Below are positions 1-8,126 of a DNA stretch of 27,446 nucleotides, one piece after another. Position 1 is the first letter of the stretch; the number at the start of each line of letters is the position of its first letter. Position numbers and translations under genes: made by a program. Source of the DNA: UBA4823 sp034436035 (GTDB lineage Bacteria > Chloroflexota > Anaerolineae > Anaerolineales > UBA4823); contig DAOTVW010000248.1 of NCBI GenBank assembly GCA_034436035.1, positions 1 to 27,446 on the forward strand, written 5' to 3'. The notes below the pieces were generated by a model that had not been told where the DNA came from, made no database searches, and saw nothing but the letters and a program-made list of their open reading frames with translations.

Positions 1-505
1 ACTTCAACGCCTCGTATGCCATGACAGGACCGAGGTCTGACCCTCCAATACCGATATTGACTACATTTTTTATCGGTTTTCCTGTATATCCTTTCCACGC
101 GCCGCTGCGTACCCTTTCTGAAAACTGGGCCATTTTGTCAAGCACCGCATGGACTTGTGCAATTACATCTTCCCCATCTACAAAGATATGCGCATCACGA
201 GGAGCCCGCAAAGCAACATGCAGTACTGAACGTTTCTCGGTTACGTTAATTGGGTCACCGCGAAACATCGCTGCCCGGCGCTCCTCTAACCCACGCTGCC
301 GTGCTAACTCAACTAACAAGCGCAAAGTCTCCTCAGTGATGCGCTGTTTGGAAAAATCAACATACAGCCCAACTGCCTGGATCGAAAAGCGCTTTCCCCG
401 TTCTGGGTCTAGCTGGAATAAGTCGCGCAAATGCAGGTCTTTAATCTGCTGATAATGCTGTTGTAATTCTTTCCAAATTGCTAATTGAGTTAAAGAGACT
501 GACAT
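1..505 (-). CDS. pgi: Glucose-6-phosphate isomerase, N-terminal part (runs off left edge)
   Basis: The enzyme interconverts glucose 6-phosphate and fructose 6-phosphate in the cytoplasm. Translating the minus strand from an ATG at 503-505 gives 168 residues with no stop before the window edge. Family hallmarks are visible: the segment NVTEKRSVLHVALRAP (about residues 87-102), and IGIGGSDLGP (151-160), the glycine-rich sugar-phosphate site of phosphoglucose isomerases. The start is supported by an AAGGAG Shine-Dalgarno sequence six bases upstream. The gene lies 51 bp downstream of the alpha-glucan phosphorylase on the same strand and is probably co-transcribed with it and with transaldolase. 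The C-terminal catalytic part lies outside the window, so integrity cannot be judged. Confidence 0.95.
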   Translation of the reverse strand, partial: MSVSLTQLAIWKELQQHYQQIKDLHLRDLFQLDPERGKRFSIQAVGLYVDFSKQRITEETLRLLVELARQRGLEERRAAMFRGDPINVTEKRSVLHVALRAPRDAHIFVDGEDVIAQVHAVLDKMAQFSERVRSGAWKGYTGKPIKNVVNIGIGGSDLGPVMAYEALK

Positions 506-556
506 TTTTTCTCCTTATTCCCTTTAGTGAACACCTCATCCATTTTATAGCAAGGT

Positions 557-2695
557 TTATTCAGGGGCTACAGCGGATATTCCTAAAGCGGGGGCATAGC
601 AGCGGTTTACGTATTCTTTCACCATCCGACGGGTACAAAAAGTCGGCGCGATACTTTTAATGGATTCTTTCATCACCTTCACAAACCCATGCGGTACGCT
701 GTCATCCGAACGTTCGTAATAAAGTGGGATCACTTTTTCTTCAAGGAGCTGGTAAAGGGCAGCAGCATCGGCAGCATTGCGGTCACCGGGGATAGCGTCG
801 CCGCCAAACCCCCATCCATTTTCCCCATTGAAGCCTTCTATCCACCAGCCATCTAAAATGGAAAGATTAGGAGTGCCATTTACCGCGGCTTTCATACCGC
901 TCGTCCCACTTGCTTCAAGGGGCGGGAGTGGGTTATTTAACCATACATCCACCCCGTGCACGAAATATTGGGCGAGTTGCTGATCGTAATTTTCAACAAA
1001 GGCTATCCTGGCAGCACAGTCTGGATCTTGCGCTAAATGGAAAATACGCTGGATCATGCGCTTGCCGTCATTGTCTGCCGGATGAGCGAGACCAGCAAAA
1101 ATGATTTGGATTGGCTGTACCGGATCGGTCAGCAAACGCTTGATGCGCTCTAAATCGTAGAAAATCAAATCCGCCCGCTTGTAACCGGTCATCCTGCGGG
1201 CAAAACCAATCGTCAGGATTTCTGGGTCAAGCAGCGCGCCAAAGGCTAGTACACTGCTGGTAGCAATCTTATCTCGATGCCAACGTGTGCGCGTTCGCTC
1301 ATCAATCCTTCCGAGCAGTGTTGCTTTATAATCCTGATGCAAATGCCACAATTCTGCATCCGGAATCTGATCTACTTTTTCCCAAGTTTGCGGAAGATCC
1401 TGATTTTCCACCCAGTTTTCACCAAGATAGCGGCTTAACATTGGCTGCAGTTGCACCAATTCAATCCAAGTAGGTAGATGAACACCATTGGTGATCGAGA
1501 AGATTGGCACCTCTTCTGGTTTTTTATCCTGCCATAACCCTGCCCACATTTGGCGTGCCACTTCACCATGGCGCTTGCTCACGGCATTATGGTAATGGGA
1601 TGAGCGTAAGGCGAAAACGGTCATATTAAACCCAGCGTTTGCGTCTTGAGGATTGACACCCAAATCGAAAAATGCCTTCTTATCCACCTGGAGATGATTG
1701 AGGTAAGAGTCGAAATATTGCTCCATCAGAGCAAAAGGGAATACATCGGTACCAGCAGCGACGGGTGTGTGGGTAGTAAAAACTGTTGTTGAACGAACCT
1801 GTTGAAATGCCCGATCAAAATTATCCCCTTGTTCTATACGCTTGCGCAGGCGCTCCAAAATCGCAAAAGCGGGATGACCCTCATTAAGGTGTAATACGGT
1901 TGGTTGCATTCCTAAAGCTTCCAGCACTCGCATTCCCCCCATGCCCAAAACGATCTCCTGTTTCAAACGTTGCTCAACATTTCCCGCATATAATGTCTGA
2001 GCAATCGCCCTTTCCCAAGGCTGGTTGACCTCTAAATCGGTATCCATTAGATAAAGCATTACCCGCCCTACTTGCACTTTCCATACAGATACATACAGTG
2101 GTGGATCAAAAATTGGTACCTGCACAACCAGTTGTTTCCCTTGCGAATCCAAAACCGCTTGAATTGGGTCAAACCTTCGATCTAAGGTTGTTTGCACATC
2201 TTCCTGCCACCCATCATCACGGATGCGCTGTTGTACGTATCCATCGGAGTAAATCATACCGATTGCCACCACAGGCACTCCGAGATCGCTTGCTTCTTTC
2301 AAGTGATCTCCCGCTAAAATACCCAAACCACCCGCGTAGATGGGAAGAGAAGGATGTAATCCATATTCAAAAGACATATATGCCACAAGCCCAGAAGTCG
2401 ACCCATAGGTTTGTTCAAACCACCCTAGATTGGATTTGATCTCTGTCTCATATCGCTGCATTACCTGATCATAGAGTTGTAAATATTGCGGGTCTTTGGC
2501 AGCTTCGTCTAATAATGCAGCTGGCAAAGTGGCAAGCATCCGGATCGGGTTATGACCGCTTTCCCGCCAAGGATAAAGCCCTAACAGCCGAAACAAATTA
2601 CGGGCATCAGGTTGCCAGGACCACCATAGGTTATACGCCAAACTACCCAAACCACAAATGCGTTGGGGAAGGTGAGGGAAAATATCATCAGTCAC
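557..2695 (-). CDS. glgP: Alpha-glucan (glycogen) phosphorylase, short type
   Basis: This is a GT35 family enzyme of 712 residues that phosphorolyses storage alpha-1,4-glucan to glucose 1-phosphate with pyridoxal phosphate as cofactor. The length fits the shorter bacterial alpha-glucan phosphorylase subfamily rather than the roughly 800-residue classical type. Visible landmarks are the N-terminal GLGSLAYNLWWSW segment (15-27), the YAGGLGILAGDHLKEASDLG loop (120-139), HLNEGHPAF (269-277) and the PLP-lysine region EASGTSGMKAAVNGTPN (594-610, expected Schiff-base Lys602). The start codon is GTG, with an AAGGAG ribosome site just upstream. The gene sits between transaldolase (46 bp upstream) and pgi. 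The trio suggests linked glycogen breakdown and pentose-phosphate/glycolysis entry. Confidence 0.95.
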   Translation of the reverse strand: MTDDIFPHLPQRICGLGSLAYNLWWSWQPDARNLFRLLGLYPWRESGHNPIRMLATLPAALLDEAAKDPQYLQLYDQVMQRYETEIKSNLGWFEQTYGSTSGLVAYMSFEYGLHPSLPIYAGGLGILAGDHLKEASDLGVPVVAIGMIYSDGYVQQRIRDDGWQEDVQTTLDRRFDPIQAVLDSQGKQLVVQVPIFDPPLYVSVWKVQVGRVMLYLMDTDLEVNQPWERAIAQTLYAGNVEQRLKQEIVLGMGGMRVLEALGMQPTVLHLNEGHPAFAILERLRKRIEQGDNFDRAFQQVRSTTVFTTHTPVAAGTDVFPFALMEQYFDSYLNHLQVDKKAFFDLGVNPQDANAGFNMTVFALRSSHYHNAVSKRHGEVARQMWAGLWQDKKPEEVPIFSITNGVHLPTWIELVQLQPMLSRYLGENWVENQDLPQTWEKVDQIPDAELWHLHQDYKATLLGRIDERTRTRWHRDKIATSSVLAFGALLDPEILTIGFARRMTGYKRADLIFYDLERIKRLLTDPVQPIQIIFAGLAHPADNDGKRMIQRIFHLAQDPDCAARIAFVENYDQQLAQYFVHGVDVWLNNPLPPLEASGTSGMKAAVNGTPNLSILDGWWIEGFNGENGWGFGGDAIPGDRNAADAAALYQLLEEKVIPLYYERSDDSVPHGFVKVMKESIKSIAPTFCTRRMVKEYVNRCYAPALGISAVAPE

Positions 2696-2741
2696 ACATG
2701 CTCTCCTTGGTAATTTACGAATTTAATAAGTGCTCCACGAA

Positions 2742-3815
2742 TTATTTAGTTTCTTTGGCAGTGATGCTGTTTAACAAATCATTCCAGGATTTCACAAATC
2801 CAGCCGCCCCCTCGGTTTGCAAAGTTTCCGCCAAATCTTCATATTTAAACCCAACCTTTTCGAAATCCGCAAATGTACCATCGGTGTCTGTCGTATTCGA
2901 CATCAACGGGCTTCCTAGCTTGCCATGCTCTCCAAAAGCCTGTAATGTTTCTTCTGGCATTGTATTGATGGTGTACGGCGCGACCAAATTGGAAATATAA
3001 AAGATATCCGATGCTTGTGGGTCTTTGGTACCAGTGCTTGCCCATAATAAGCGTTGTGGTTGAACACCGAAGTTCATCACTCGTAAAACACGGTCAGAGC
3101 TAAGGAATTTGAGATAGGTTAAATAAGTGCGCTTGGCAACTGCCAACCCAAGCTGATCCCGCAGGTTCTCCGACACTTTGCCCAGGGTAGCTTTATCCCA
3201 ACGGCTAATAAATATCGAAGCTACTGAACGCACATCAGGTTTCAATCCCGCCTCGATGCGCCTCTCCACACCCCTTAACCAAGCCTGAGCCGCCTGCCAA
3301 TATTGTTCGGCAGAAAAAAGCAATGTCACGTTCACCGGTACACCGGAGAATATCGCTTCTTCGATTGCCGCAATCCCTTGATCCGTTCCTGGTATCTTGA
3401 TAAAAAGGTTTGGCCGATTGGCCTGGCTGAATAGGCGTTTCGCTTCAGCTAAAGTGGTTTTCGTGTCATACGCTAATAACGGTGATACTTCTAGCGAAAC
3501 CCACCCATCTAGTCCATTGCTGCGCTCATAAATTGGTAAAAACAAATCCGCTGCACGGGTCAAGTCATCAATTGCCAATTCAAAAAAGAGTTCCTCCGCA
3601 GAAAGTCCAGCTTTCCTTTTGGTAGCAATAGCTTGGTCATAATAATTGGTATGAGCGATGGCTTGATCAAAAATAGATGGGTTGGATGTAAGGCCTGTTA
3701 TTGAATATTCCTTTATATATCGCTCTAATGTACCATTATCTAGCATACTCCGAGTGATGTTATCCAACCAAAGGCTAACACCAGCACGATATAGTTGGTA
3801 GGTATACGGATTCAT
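2742..3815 (-). CDS. tal: Transaldolase (long-type)
   Basis: Transaldolase moves a dihydroxyacetone unit between sedoheptulose 7-phosphate and glyceraldehyde 3-phosphate in the non-oxidative pentose phosphate pathway. The 357-residue length and the motifs GLTSNPSIF (41-49), NLFIKIPGTDQG (136-147, expected Schiff-base Lys140) and WASTGTKDP fit the long bacterial transaldolase branch. In several phyla this branch is found beside or fused to glucose-6-phosphate isomerase. Here pgi is a separate gene, with glgP between them. The ATG start has a strong AAAGGAG site. It is the first gene of the left-hand cluster; the 172-bp gap upstream is where a promoter would lie. Confidence 0.94.
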   Translation of the reverse strand: MNPYTYQLYRAGVSLWLDNITRSMLDNGTLERYIKEYSITGLTSNPSIFDQAIAHTNYYDQAIATKRKAGLSAEELFFELAIDDLTRAADLFLPIYERSNGLDGWVSLEVSPLLAYDTKTTLAEAKRLFSQANRPNLFIKIPGTDQGIAAIEEAIFSGVPVNVTLLFSAEQYWQAAQAWLRGVERRIEAGLKPDVRSVASIFISRWDKATLGKVSENLRDQLGLAVAKRTYLTYLKFLSSDRVLRVMNFGVQPQRLLWASTGTKDPQASDIFYISNLVAPYTINTMPEETLQAFGEHGKLGSPLMSNTTDTDGTFADFEKVGFKYEDLAETLQTEGAAGFVKSWNDLLNSITAKETK

Positions 3816-3840
3816 GGATTCTCCTTTAGAATGATCCTTA

Positions 3841-3869
3841 AATAAACTATTTGCTTGTTAGAGTGGAAA
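3841..3869 (-). promoter_or_regulatory. Weak candidate promoter for tal-glgP-pgi
   Basis: On the minus strand, TTTCCA (3864-3869) and TTTATT (3841-3846) are separated by 17 bases. Each matches four of six positions of the sigma-70 hexamers. It would give a leader of about 20 bases ahead of the transaldolase start. The evidence is only spacing and partial consensus, and the cluster could instead be read through from upstream. Confidence 0.22.
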
Positions 3870-3933
3870 ATGGCGAAAAGGACGAATTCAATTTCAACTT
3901 TACATTTTCCATTCGACCTCATACTGGCAATTC

Positions 3934-3948
3934 CCTCAAAGATTGAGG
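3934..3948. other. Short perfect hairpin in the gap before tal
   Basis: CCTCAA and TTGAGG are separated by three bases, giving a 6-bp stem. On the plus strand it is followed by four T; on the minus strand, the direction of the flanking genes, no T tract follows. It lies in the 172-bp gap (3816-3987) downstream of the lectin-like gene. It may stabilise or terminate RNA weakly, but it is not a convincing intrinsic terminator in the gene direction. Confidence 0.3.
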
Positions 3949-3987
3949 TTTTCCAGCGCGAGGAGAGCTCTTGTGCTGAGACATTTT

Positions 3988-4473
3988 TTATTTACGAATT
4001 ACTTTTATCCTCACTGTCAGACTCCCTGAATTATCGGATAAACGGTTGTCATTAATCCCTAAAAAGACAACCCCTTCTTCTCCAATGGTATGGCGAAATT
4101 CCTCTCCCACTAAAAAGGGCTGGTTATCCCCAATTTTTCCAATCAATGCAGCATGGGAAACTCCCATAATGACATTGCAGGTGCAACGCGGATCACCTCC
4201 CGAACCCAATGCATCATAATTTCCGCCAGGCCAAGGCGACCAACTACCTGATAAATATTTAATTTCAAGCGTATCGCCTGGCTTAACGGTCACCCCGCTA
4301 TTATTCCATTGTGTTGAAGCCATTACATCGAAGATAACATCATTGGCTGTATTTGGTTTTGGGAGCAGATTGGGGTTCCCAAAATCAATTGAATAGGTAA
4401 AACGGCACGCCAAAGCGCTGATGAGCAGGATCAAACCGGAAACGAGAAGCCAACCACGCCAGTGTGATTTCAT
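3988..4473 (-). CDS. Secreted PA-I/LecA-like lectin-domain protein
   Basis: This 161-residue protein begins with a basic N-terminus and a hydrophobic stretch (about 8-22) ending in LISALAC, so it is exported. Cys23 could be a lipidated cysteine, but the -3 and -2 residues (Ala, Leu) deviate from a classical lipobox. The rest (about 45-159) resembles the LecA/PA-IL galactose-binding beta-sandwich: a W-NNSGVTVKPGDTLEIKYLSGSW-type strand pair, ALIGKIG (109-115), and a C-terminal INDNRLSDNSGSLTVRI stretch (140-156). The Asn/Asp run of that stretch matches the calcium-ligand loop of LecA. A CTC pair at 97-99 is unusual. It lies 32 bp downstream of the NeuB-fusion gene, so it may be a surface carbohydrate-binding partner of the glycan. 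Sugar specificity cannot be inferred. No strong ribosome site is visible. Confidence 0.7.
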   Translation of the reverse strand: MKSHWRGWLLVSGLILLISALACRFTYSIDFGNPNLLPKPNTANDVIFDVMASTQWNNSGVTVKPGDTLEIKYLSGSWSPWPGGNYDALGSGGDPRCTCNVIMGVSHAALIGKIGDNQPFLVGEEFRHTIGEEGVVFLGINDNRLSDNSGSLTVRIKVIRK

Positions 4474-4505
4474 ACTACCATTATCGTCTATTTTATGTCG
4501 GGATA

Positions 4506-6398
4506 CTATTTTGCATCATGATGAGCTTGAAAATATGCTTCCGATAATCTTTGAATGGCGATGAGAAATCCTTCCCCTTGACGCTGATGGCCACGCCAAA
4601 TTTCGGGGATCATGGTGCCATGGTAATCCTTTATTACCCGGAAGAAATGCACCCAATCAATTGTGCCTTCGCCGATTTGCAATCCCTCCCCATCTAAACC
4701 AGCTGCGTCTGAGAGATGCAAATGTCCAATATAGGGGAGCAATACCTGCACCTGATCATAAAAATCGACATGCGCCCAGTTACAGTATAACTTCGCGTGC
4801 GAAGTATCAAAGCACATCTTTAAGCCCAAGGGTTCGATAAAATCGCGTATCTCATAAGCGTCCATAAAGGCATTGGTGAGCCATTGACCGCCAAAATACC
4901 AGGGGTGCGGAGGTAGATTTTCCAGCAACAGTTCTATCCCATCAAAATCAATCTCATCCAATGAGCGGCGCAGGTTATCATACAGCATTTGATGATTGGA
5001 AATCGGATGATCTAGACTCATTGCGCCAGGATGTACTACTAGCTTAGGCTTTCCGATAAAATGAGGCGCCATCTCCCGGGTCAAACGAATCGTTTTTTGC
5101 ACCAGGGCTACCGAATCCTGCCGTTGTCGTTCATCTTCGGAACACAAATCGACCAATGTACGATCCCAAAATTCTGGCGCATGCACCACTAATTTCAGAT
5201 TATGATCTTCGCCGCTGTAATGCTCGTCTAAATCTTGATCGGTAAAATGATATTCGAGCATGCGGGGCTGATAAGCCAACAGCTCATCCGAGTCCCGAAA
5301 TCGGACTGTGAACCCGTATTCCATTGGTAGGGTATGCGTGGCATCCAACTCAATCTTTACACCCAGATCGCGATCCAGGAAAGGTTCATCTTCTTCAATT
5401 ACCCGTTGGGCAACTCTCCCCAACAATTGCTGATAATGCTGGGGCGATAACCCTAGAGCAGGCCCCTTAACAGCCACCATGTCACGGGTAATCACCTCGC
5501 CTACCTCAATCCGGCGTGCGGCAACTAAGCTTTTTCCTAGCACTTCCCGATTGAGGATCTCACCGCGGGAGATGAACTTCTCTTCACCGGTACCCAACGC
5601 CTCTGCTACCTGGCGGATATCACGCACCATTTTTTTGAAACCCTGTGGTTCCAAGCTGGCAGCATGATCTGGCCCATCCATCGTACGGTCTAATGTAAGG
5701 TGCCGCTCAATAATCGAGGCCCCTAAGGCAGCCGCAACGGTGGATACCGCAATTCCCCGTTCGTGTCCAGAATATCCTACTGGAACACCAAACTGGCGCA
5801 GGCGATCCATAAAGCGGAGGTTGATATCTTCAAAAGCAGCCGGATAGGTGCTGTTGCAATGGAGTAAGGCGAATTCGGCGCCGCGCTCTTTGAGGAAATT
5901 AACCGTGATCTCCACTTCTTCCATCCGCGACATACCGGTGGAAAGGATAAGCGGTTTACCTTTGGAAACAAGGTGGTCGAGTAAAGGCAAATTGGTCAAA
6001 TCAGCCGAGGCGACTTTGAAAGCCGGTACACCCAAGGTATCCAGGAAGTCAGCGCTTTCCGGGTCAAAGGCAGAACACAAAAAGGTGATGTTCCGTTTAT
6101 GACAATGTTCGACAATTTCCCAATAATCGCGCTCGGATAATTCCACTTGTTGCAGAATAGGCAACAAGTAGCGTAAGGTTTTTTCTCCTGCATTTGCGTT
6201 TTCAAGATATTTCTTGGCATACAATTTTTCTAAATTGCGTTTTTGGAATTTCACGGCATCCGCGCCGGCATCTGCCGCAATGTCAATTAATTTCAAAGCC
6301 AGGGCTAGGATACCATTATGATTTACGCCGATCTCGGCAATGACGTAGGTCGGATAACCATCTCCAATGAGACGGTCGCCAATTTTAATTACAGCCAT
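4506..6398 (-). CDS. NeuB-family nonulosonate synthase fused to SAF domain and sugar-isomerase-like TIM barrel
   Basis: Three parts are visible in 630 residues. Residues 1-275 are a NeuB-type synthase that condenses phosphoenolpyruvate with an amino-hexose: AEIGVNHNG (21-29), VKFQ (49-52), STGM (153-156), CNSTYP (181-186), GYSGH (208-212) and DGPDHAASLEP (241-251). Residues 285-345 are the SAF (antifreeze-like) domain usual for this family. Residues 360-625 form an additional AP-endonuclease-2/xylose-isomerase-like barrel with an apparently complete metal set: VVHPG (454-458), LLENLP (491-496), CFDTSH (529-534), HLHLSD (559-564) and PEIWRG (598-603). Standalone NeuB proteins are about 350 residues, so the last 280 are extra. 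The ATG has a GGAG site six bases upstream. It is the last synthesis gene of the operon, 158 bp after neuA. The barrel probably supplies or epimerises the hexose precursor, or acts as a separate aldolase/isomerase; its substrate is unknown. Confidence 0.88.
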   Translation of the reverse strand: MAVIKIGDRLIGDGYPTYVIAEIGVNHNGILALALKLIDIAADAGADAVKFQKRNLEKLYAKKYLENANAGEKTLRYLLPILQQVELSERDYWEIVEHCHKRNITFLCSAFDPESADFLDTLGVPAFKVASADLTNLPLLDHLVSKGKPLILSTGMSRMEEVEITVNFLKERGAEFALLHCNSTYPAAFEDINLRFMDRLRQFGVPVGYSGHERGIAVSTVAAALGASIIERHLTLDRTMDGPDHAASLEPQGFKKMVRDIRQVAEALGTGEEKFISRGEILNREVLGKSLVAARRIEVGEVITRDMVAVKGPALGLSPQHYQQLLGRVAQRVIEEDEPFLDRDLGVKIELDATHTLPMEYGFTVRFRDSDELLAYQPRMLEYHFTDQDLDEHYSGEDHNLKLVVHAPEFWDRTLVDLCSEDERQRQDSVALVQKTIRLTREMAPHFIGKPKLVVHPGAMSLDHPISNHQMLYDNLRRSLDEIDFDGIELLLENLPPHPWYFGGQWLTNAFMDAYEIRDFIEPLGLKMCFDTSHAKLYCNWAHVDFYDQVQVLLPYIGHLHLSDAAGLDGEGLQIGEGTIDWVHFFRVIKDYHGTMIPEIWRGHQRQGEGFLIAIQRLSEAYFQAHHDAK

Positions 6399-6556
6399 AG
6401 ATTACTCCATTTTCTACTACTCATAAGATAATACAGACAAGGTTTACAAGATGAACCCGATGGTTTATTAAAGAGTGGGTTTCGATATGCGACGAACGCT
6501 ATTTAACCTGCGAGAATTCGTTGATTGAGCGTTGTATTGAGCTCGCTATGACAAAT
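6399..6556. other. 158-bp gap between NeuB fusion and neuA
   Basis: This is the second-longest non-coding stretch. It holds an imperfect tandem repeat at 6519-6541 (CGTTGATTGAG followed by CGTTGTATTGAG on the plus strand). On the minus strand a TATTAT hexamer lies roughly 45 bases before the fusion gene start, without a convincing -35 partner. No terminator-like stem with a T tract was found, so read-through from neuA is likely, possibly with an internal promoter. Confidence 0.35.
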
Positions 6557-7300
6557 TTAGAGCGAAAACCCCAACTCCTCCAGTGTGATATCACCGGATT
6601 CCAACAAACGCTCGGCATAGCGCCAATCATCCGGCGTATCAATGTCAATCCAATCCGATGACTGCAGCACAAGAGGCAGAATTCGTTCACCCGTCATGGA
6701 GCGTTTCGTTAAAATCGTGTCCGCCCAAGCCGCATCAATATATCCTGTTTGCCAGTATACCTCTGGTAAGAGCTGACGCGGCATATTGTATGGCTCAGCA
6801 AACTCGGTTTGGATTAAGGGTTCTAAAAAGCCGCTAGGGGCTATTTTCCACATCTTGAAAGGATTTTGAAACGGGACGATTACGCTACGAACCGAATCAG
6901 CCTCGGGATGTTCCAACAACAGGCTAACCGCCTGATTGATGTAACTAACCCGCCTGATTGGAGAAGTCGGACGCAACTGGACGACTATATCAGGACGGTA
7001 ATGCTCGTGTTCTGCCAGCCATTCCAGAGCATGCAGGAAGACGGGGAAATCAGGTGTGTTGTCTTGGGCAAACTCATCCGGACGCAAAAAGGGTGTTTCC
7101 GCCCCATATTGACGGGCAATTTTCGCAATCTCTTCATCATCTGTGGAAACAATCACCCGTGTTACGAGCTCTGCTGCCAATCCCGCAGCAATGCTATAAG
7201 CAATCAAGGGATGTCCAGCAAAGGAACGGATATTCTTTTGAGGGATACTTTTTGAACCCCCGCGCGCCGGAATAAGCGCCAATACTTCACTGCCATTCAT
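6557..7300 (-). CDS. NeuA-like acylneuraminate cytidylyltransferase (CMP-nonulosonate synthetase)
   Basis: The enzyme activates a nonulosonic acid with CTP to the CMP-sugar used by glycosyltransferases. The 247-residue protein opens with LALIPARGGSKSIPQKN (7-23), the CTP-binding P-loop-like motif of this family. It also has VIVSTDDEEIA (49-59), VQLRPTSPIRR (107-117) and the metal-binding DIDTPDDW (219-226). I chose the ATG at 7298-7300, which shares one base with the SDR stop codon (TAATG). An in-frame ATG at 7315 would add five residues but lies inside the SDR gene. The gene sits with a NeuB fusion downstream and an SDR upstream. That grouping resembles the NeuB/PtmB/PtmA sets of legionaminic and related acid pathways. 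Which nonulosonate is activated cannot be read from sequence alone. Confidence 0.9.
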   Translation of the reverse strand: MNGSEVLALIPARGGSKSIPQKNIRSFAGHPLIAYSIAAGLAAELVTRVIVSTDDEEIAKIARQYGAETPFLRPDEFAQDNTPDFPVFLHALEWLAEHEHYRPDIVVQLRPTSPIRRVSYINQAVSLLLEHPEADSVRSVIVPFQNPFKMWKIAPSGFLEPLIQTEFAEPYNMPRQLLPEVYWQTGYIDAAWADTILTKRSMTGERILPLVLQSSDWIDIDTPDDWRYAERLLESGDITLEELGFSL

Positions 7301-8112
7301 TACCAGATACTCCACCCGCCATCGACAACGAGATTGGCGCCTGTCATATATTCCGAAGCATCTGATGCCAAGAAGAGCAAAGCACCGTTTAGATCATCTT
7401 TGCGAGCCATCCGCCCCAAAACGGTACGAGCAGAATAGGCCTGTACAAATGCGTCATCGTGACCGTTGTAAACTCCCCCCGGAGAAATAGCATTAACGCG
7501 AATATTTTTCCCGGCATAATAGGCTGCCAAGTAGGTTGTAAAACCCAGCACCGCACTTTTCGTAACCGGATAATAAACAGGTTTATATTGTCGCGCTTGA
7601 CCTTCTTGTTGATATAAACGCTGATCAGGCGCTGTTATGCCATAAATGGATGAGAGATTGATGATCACCCCTTTTCCTTGCGCCAACATCGGTTGCACCG
7701 CTGCCTGACAGCATAAAAACAAGCCGGTTAGATTGACAGCCAGTGCTTGATTCCACAGTTCCAATGGGTAATCTTCAAACGCGTTTACATGTCCGCCATG
7801 TTTAGGGTCAAACTTGGGGTCAAGCGCGGCGCTGTTGACGAGAATATCCAGTGTCTGATATGTTTCCAGGGTGGTTTGTATTAATCGCTGGACAGAATTA
7901 GGAGAGGTCACATCCAGCTCCAACGCTAATGCGGGATAACCTTGCTGGGTTAGTTCTGCCACCAAATTCTGAGCAGCTTTAAGATTAATATCTCCCACCA
8001 CCAGTTTGGCGCCAGCTTCAGCTAAGGTTTGGCAAAATTGCGCTCCCAGTAAGCCAGCGCCACCTGTGACTACCGCAGTTCGCCCATCAAGTCGAAAGCG
8101 ATCTAAAATCAT
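7300..8112 (-). CDS. SDR family oxidoreductase (PtmA-like context)
   Basis: This is a classical short-chain dehydrogenase/reductase of 270 residues. It has the TGGAGLLG cofactor motif (16-23), a catalytic serine in NLSSIYG (about 155), YPVTK (Tyr181, Lys185) and a C-terminal VVDGGWSIW segment typical of the family. The likely start is the ATG at 8110-8112, with GGAG five bases upstream. A GTG at 8116-8118 overlaps that ribosome site and is less likely. It lies 14 bp after sat-cysC and overlaps neuA by one base, so all three are probably translated together. By comparison with PtmA in Campylobacter nonulosonate loci, it may oxidise or reduce a sugar precursor or product of the adjacent NeuB/NeuA pair. 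That role is inferred from neighbours. Confidence 0.82.
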   Translation of the reverse strand: MILDRFRLDGRTAVVTGGAGLLGAQFCQTLAEAGAKLVVGDINLKAAQNLVAELTQQGYPALALELDVTSPNSVQRLIQTTLETYQTLDILVNSAALDPKFDPKHGGHVNAFEDYPLELWNQALAVNLTGLFLCCQAAVQPMLAQGKGVIINLSSIYGITAPDQRLYQQEGQARQYKPVYYPVTKSAVLGFTTYLAAYYAGKNIRVNAISPGGVYNGHDDAFVQAYSARTVLGRMARKDDLNGALLFLASDASEYMTGANLVVDGGWSIW

Positions 8113-8126
8113 CTTCACTCCACGTG

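Noticed and set aside
21..452. Open frame of 143 codons on the plus strand
   Set aside because: It lies opposite the pgi gene, whose translation shows clear family motifs; the plus-strand product has no recognisable feature.
2515..3000. Plus-strand open frame of 161 codons spanning the glgP/tal junction
   Set aside because: It runs opposite two well-supported genes and its intergenic start has no support.
3934..3948. Hairpin as an intrinsic terminator of the glycan operon
   Set aside because: In the direction of transcription the stem is not followed by a T tract, and the stem is only 6 bp.
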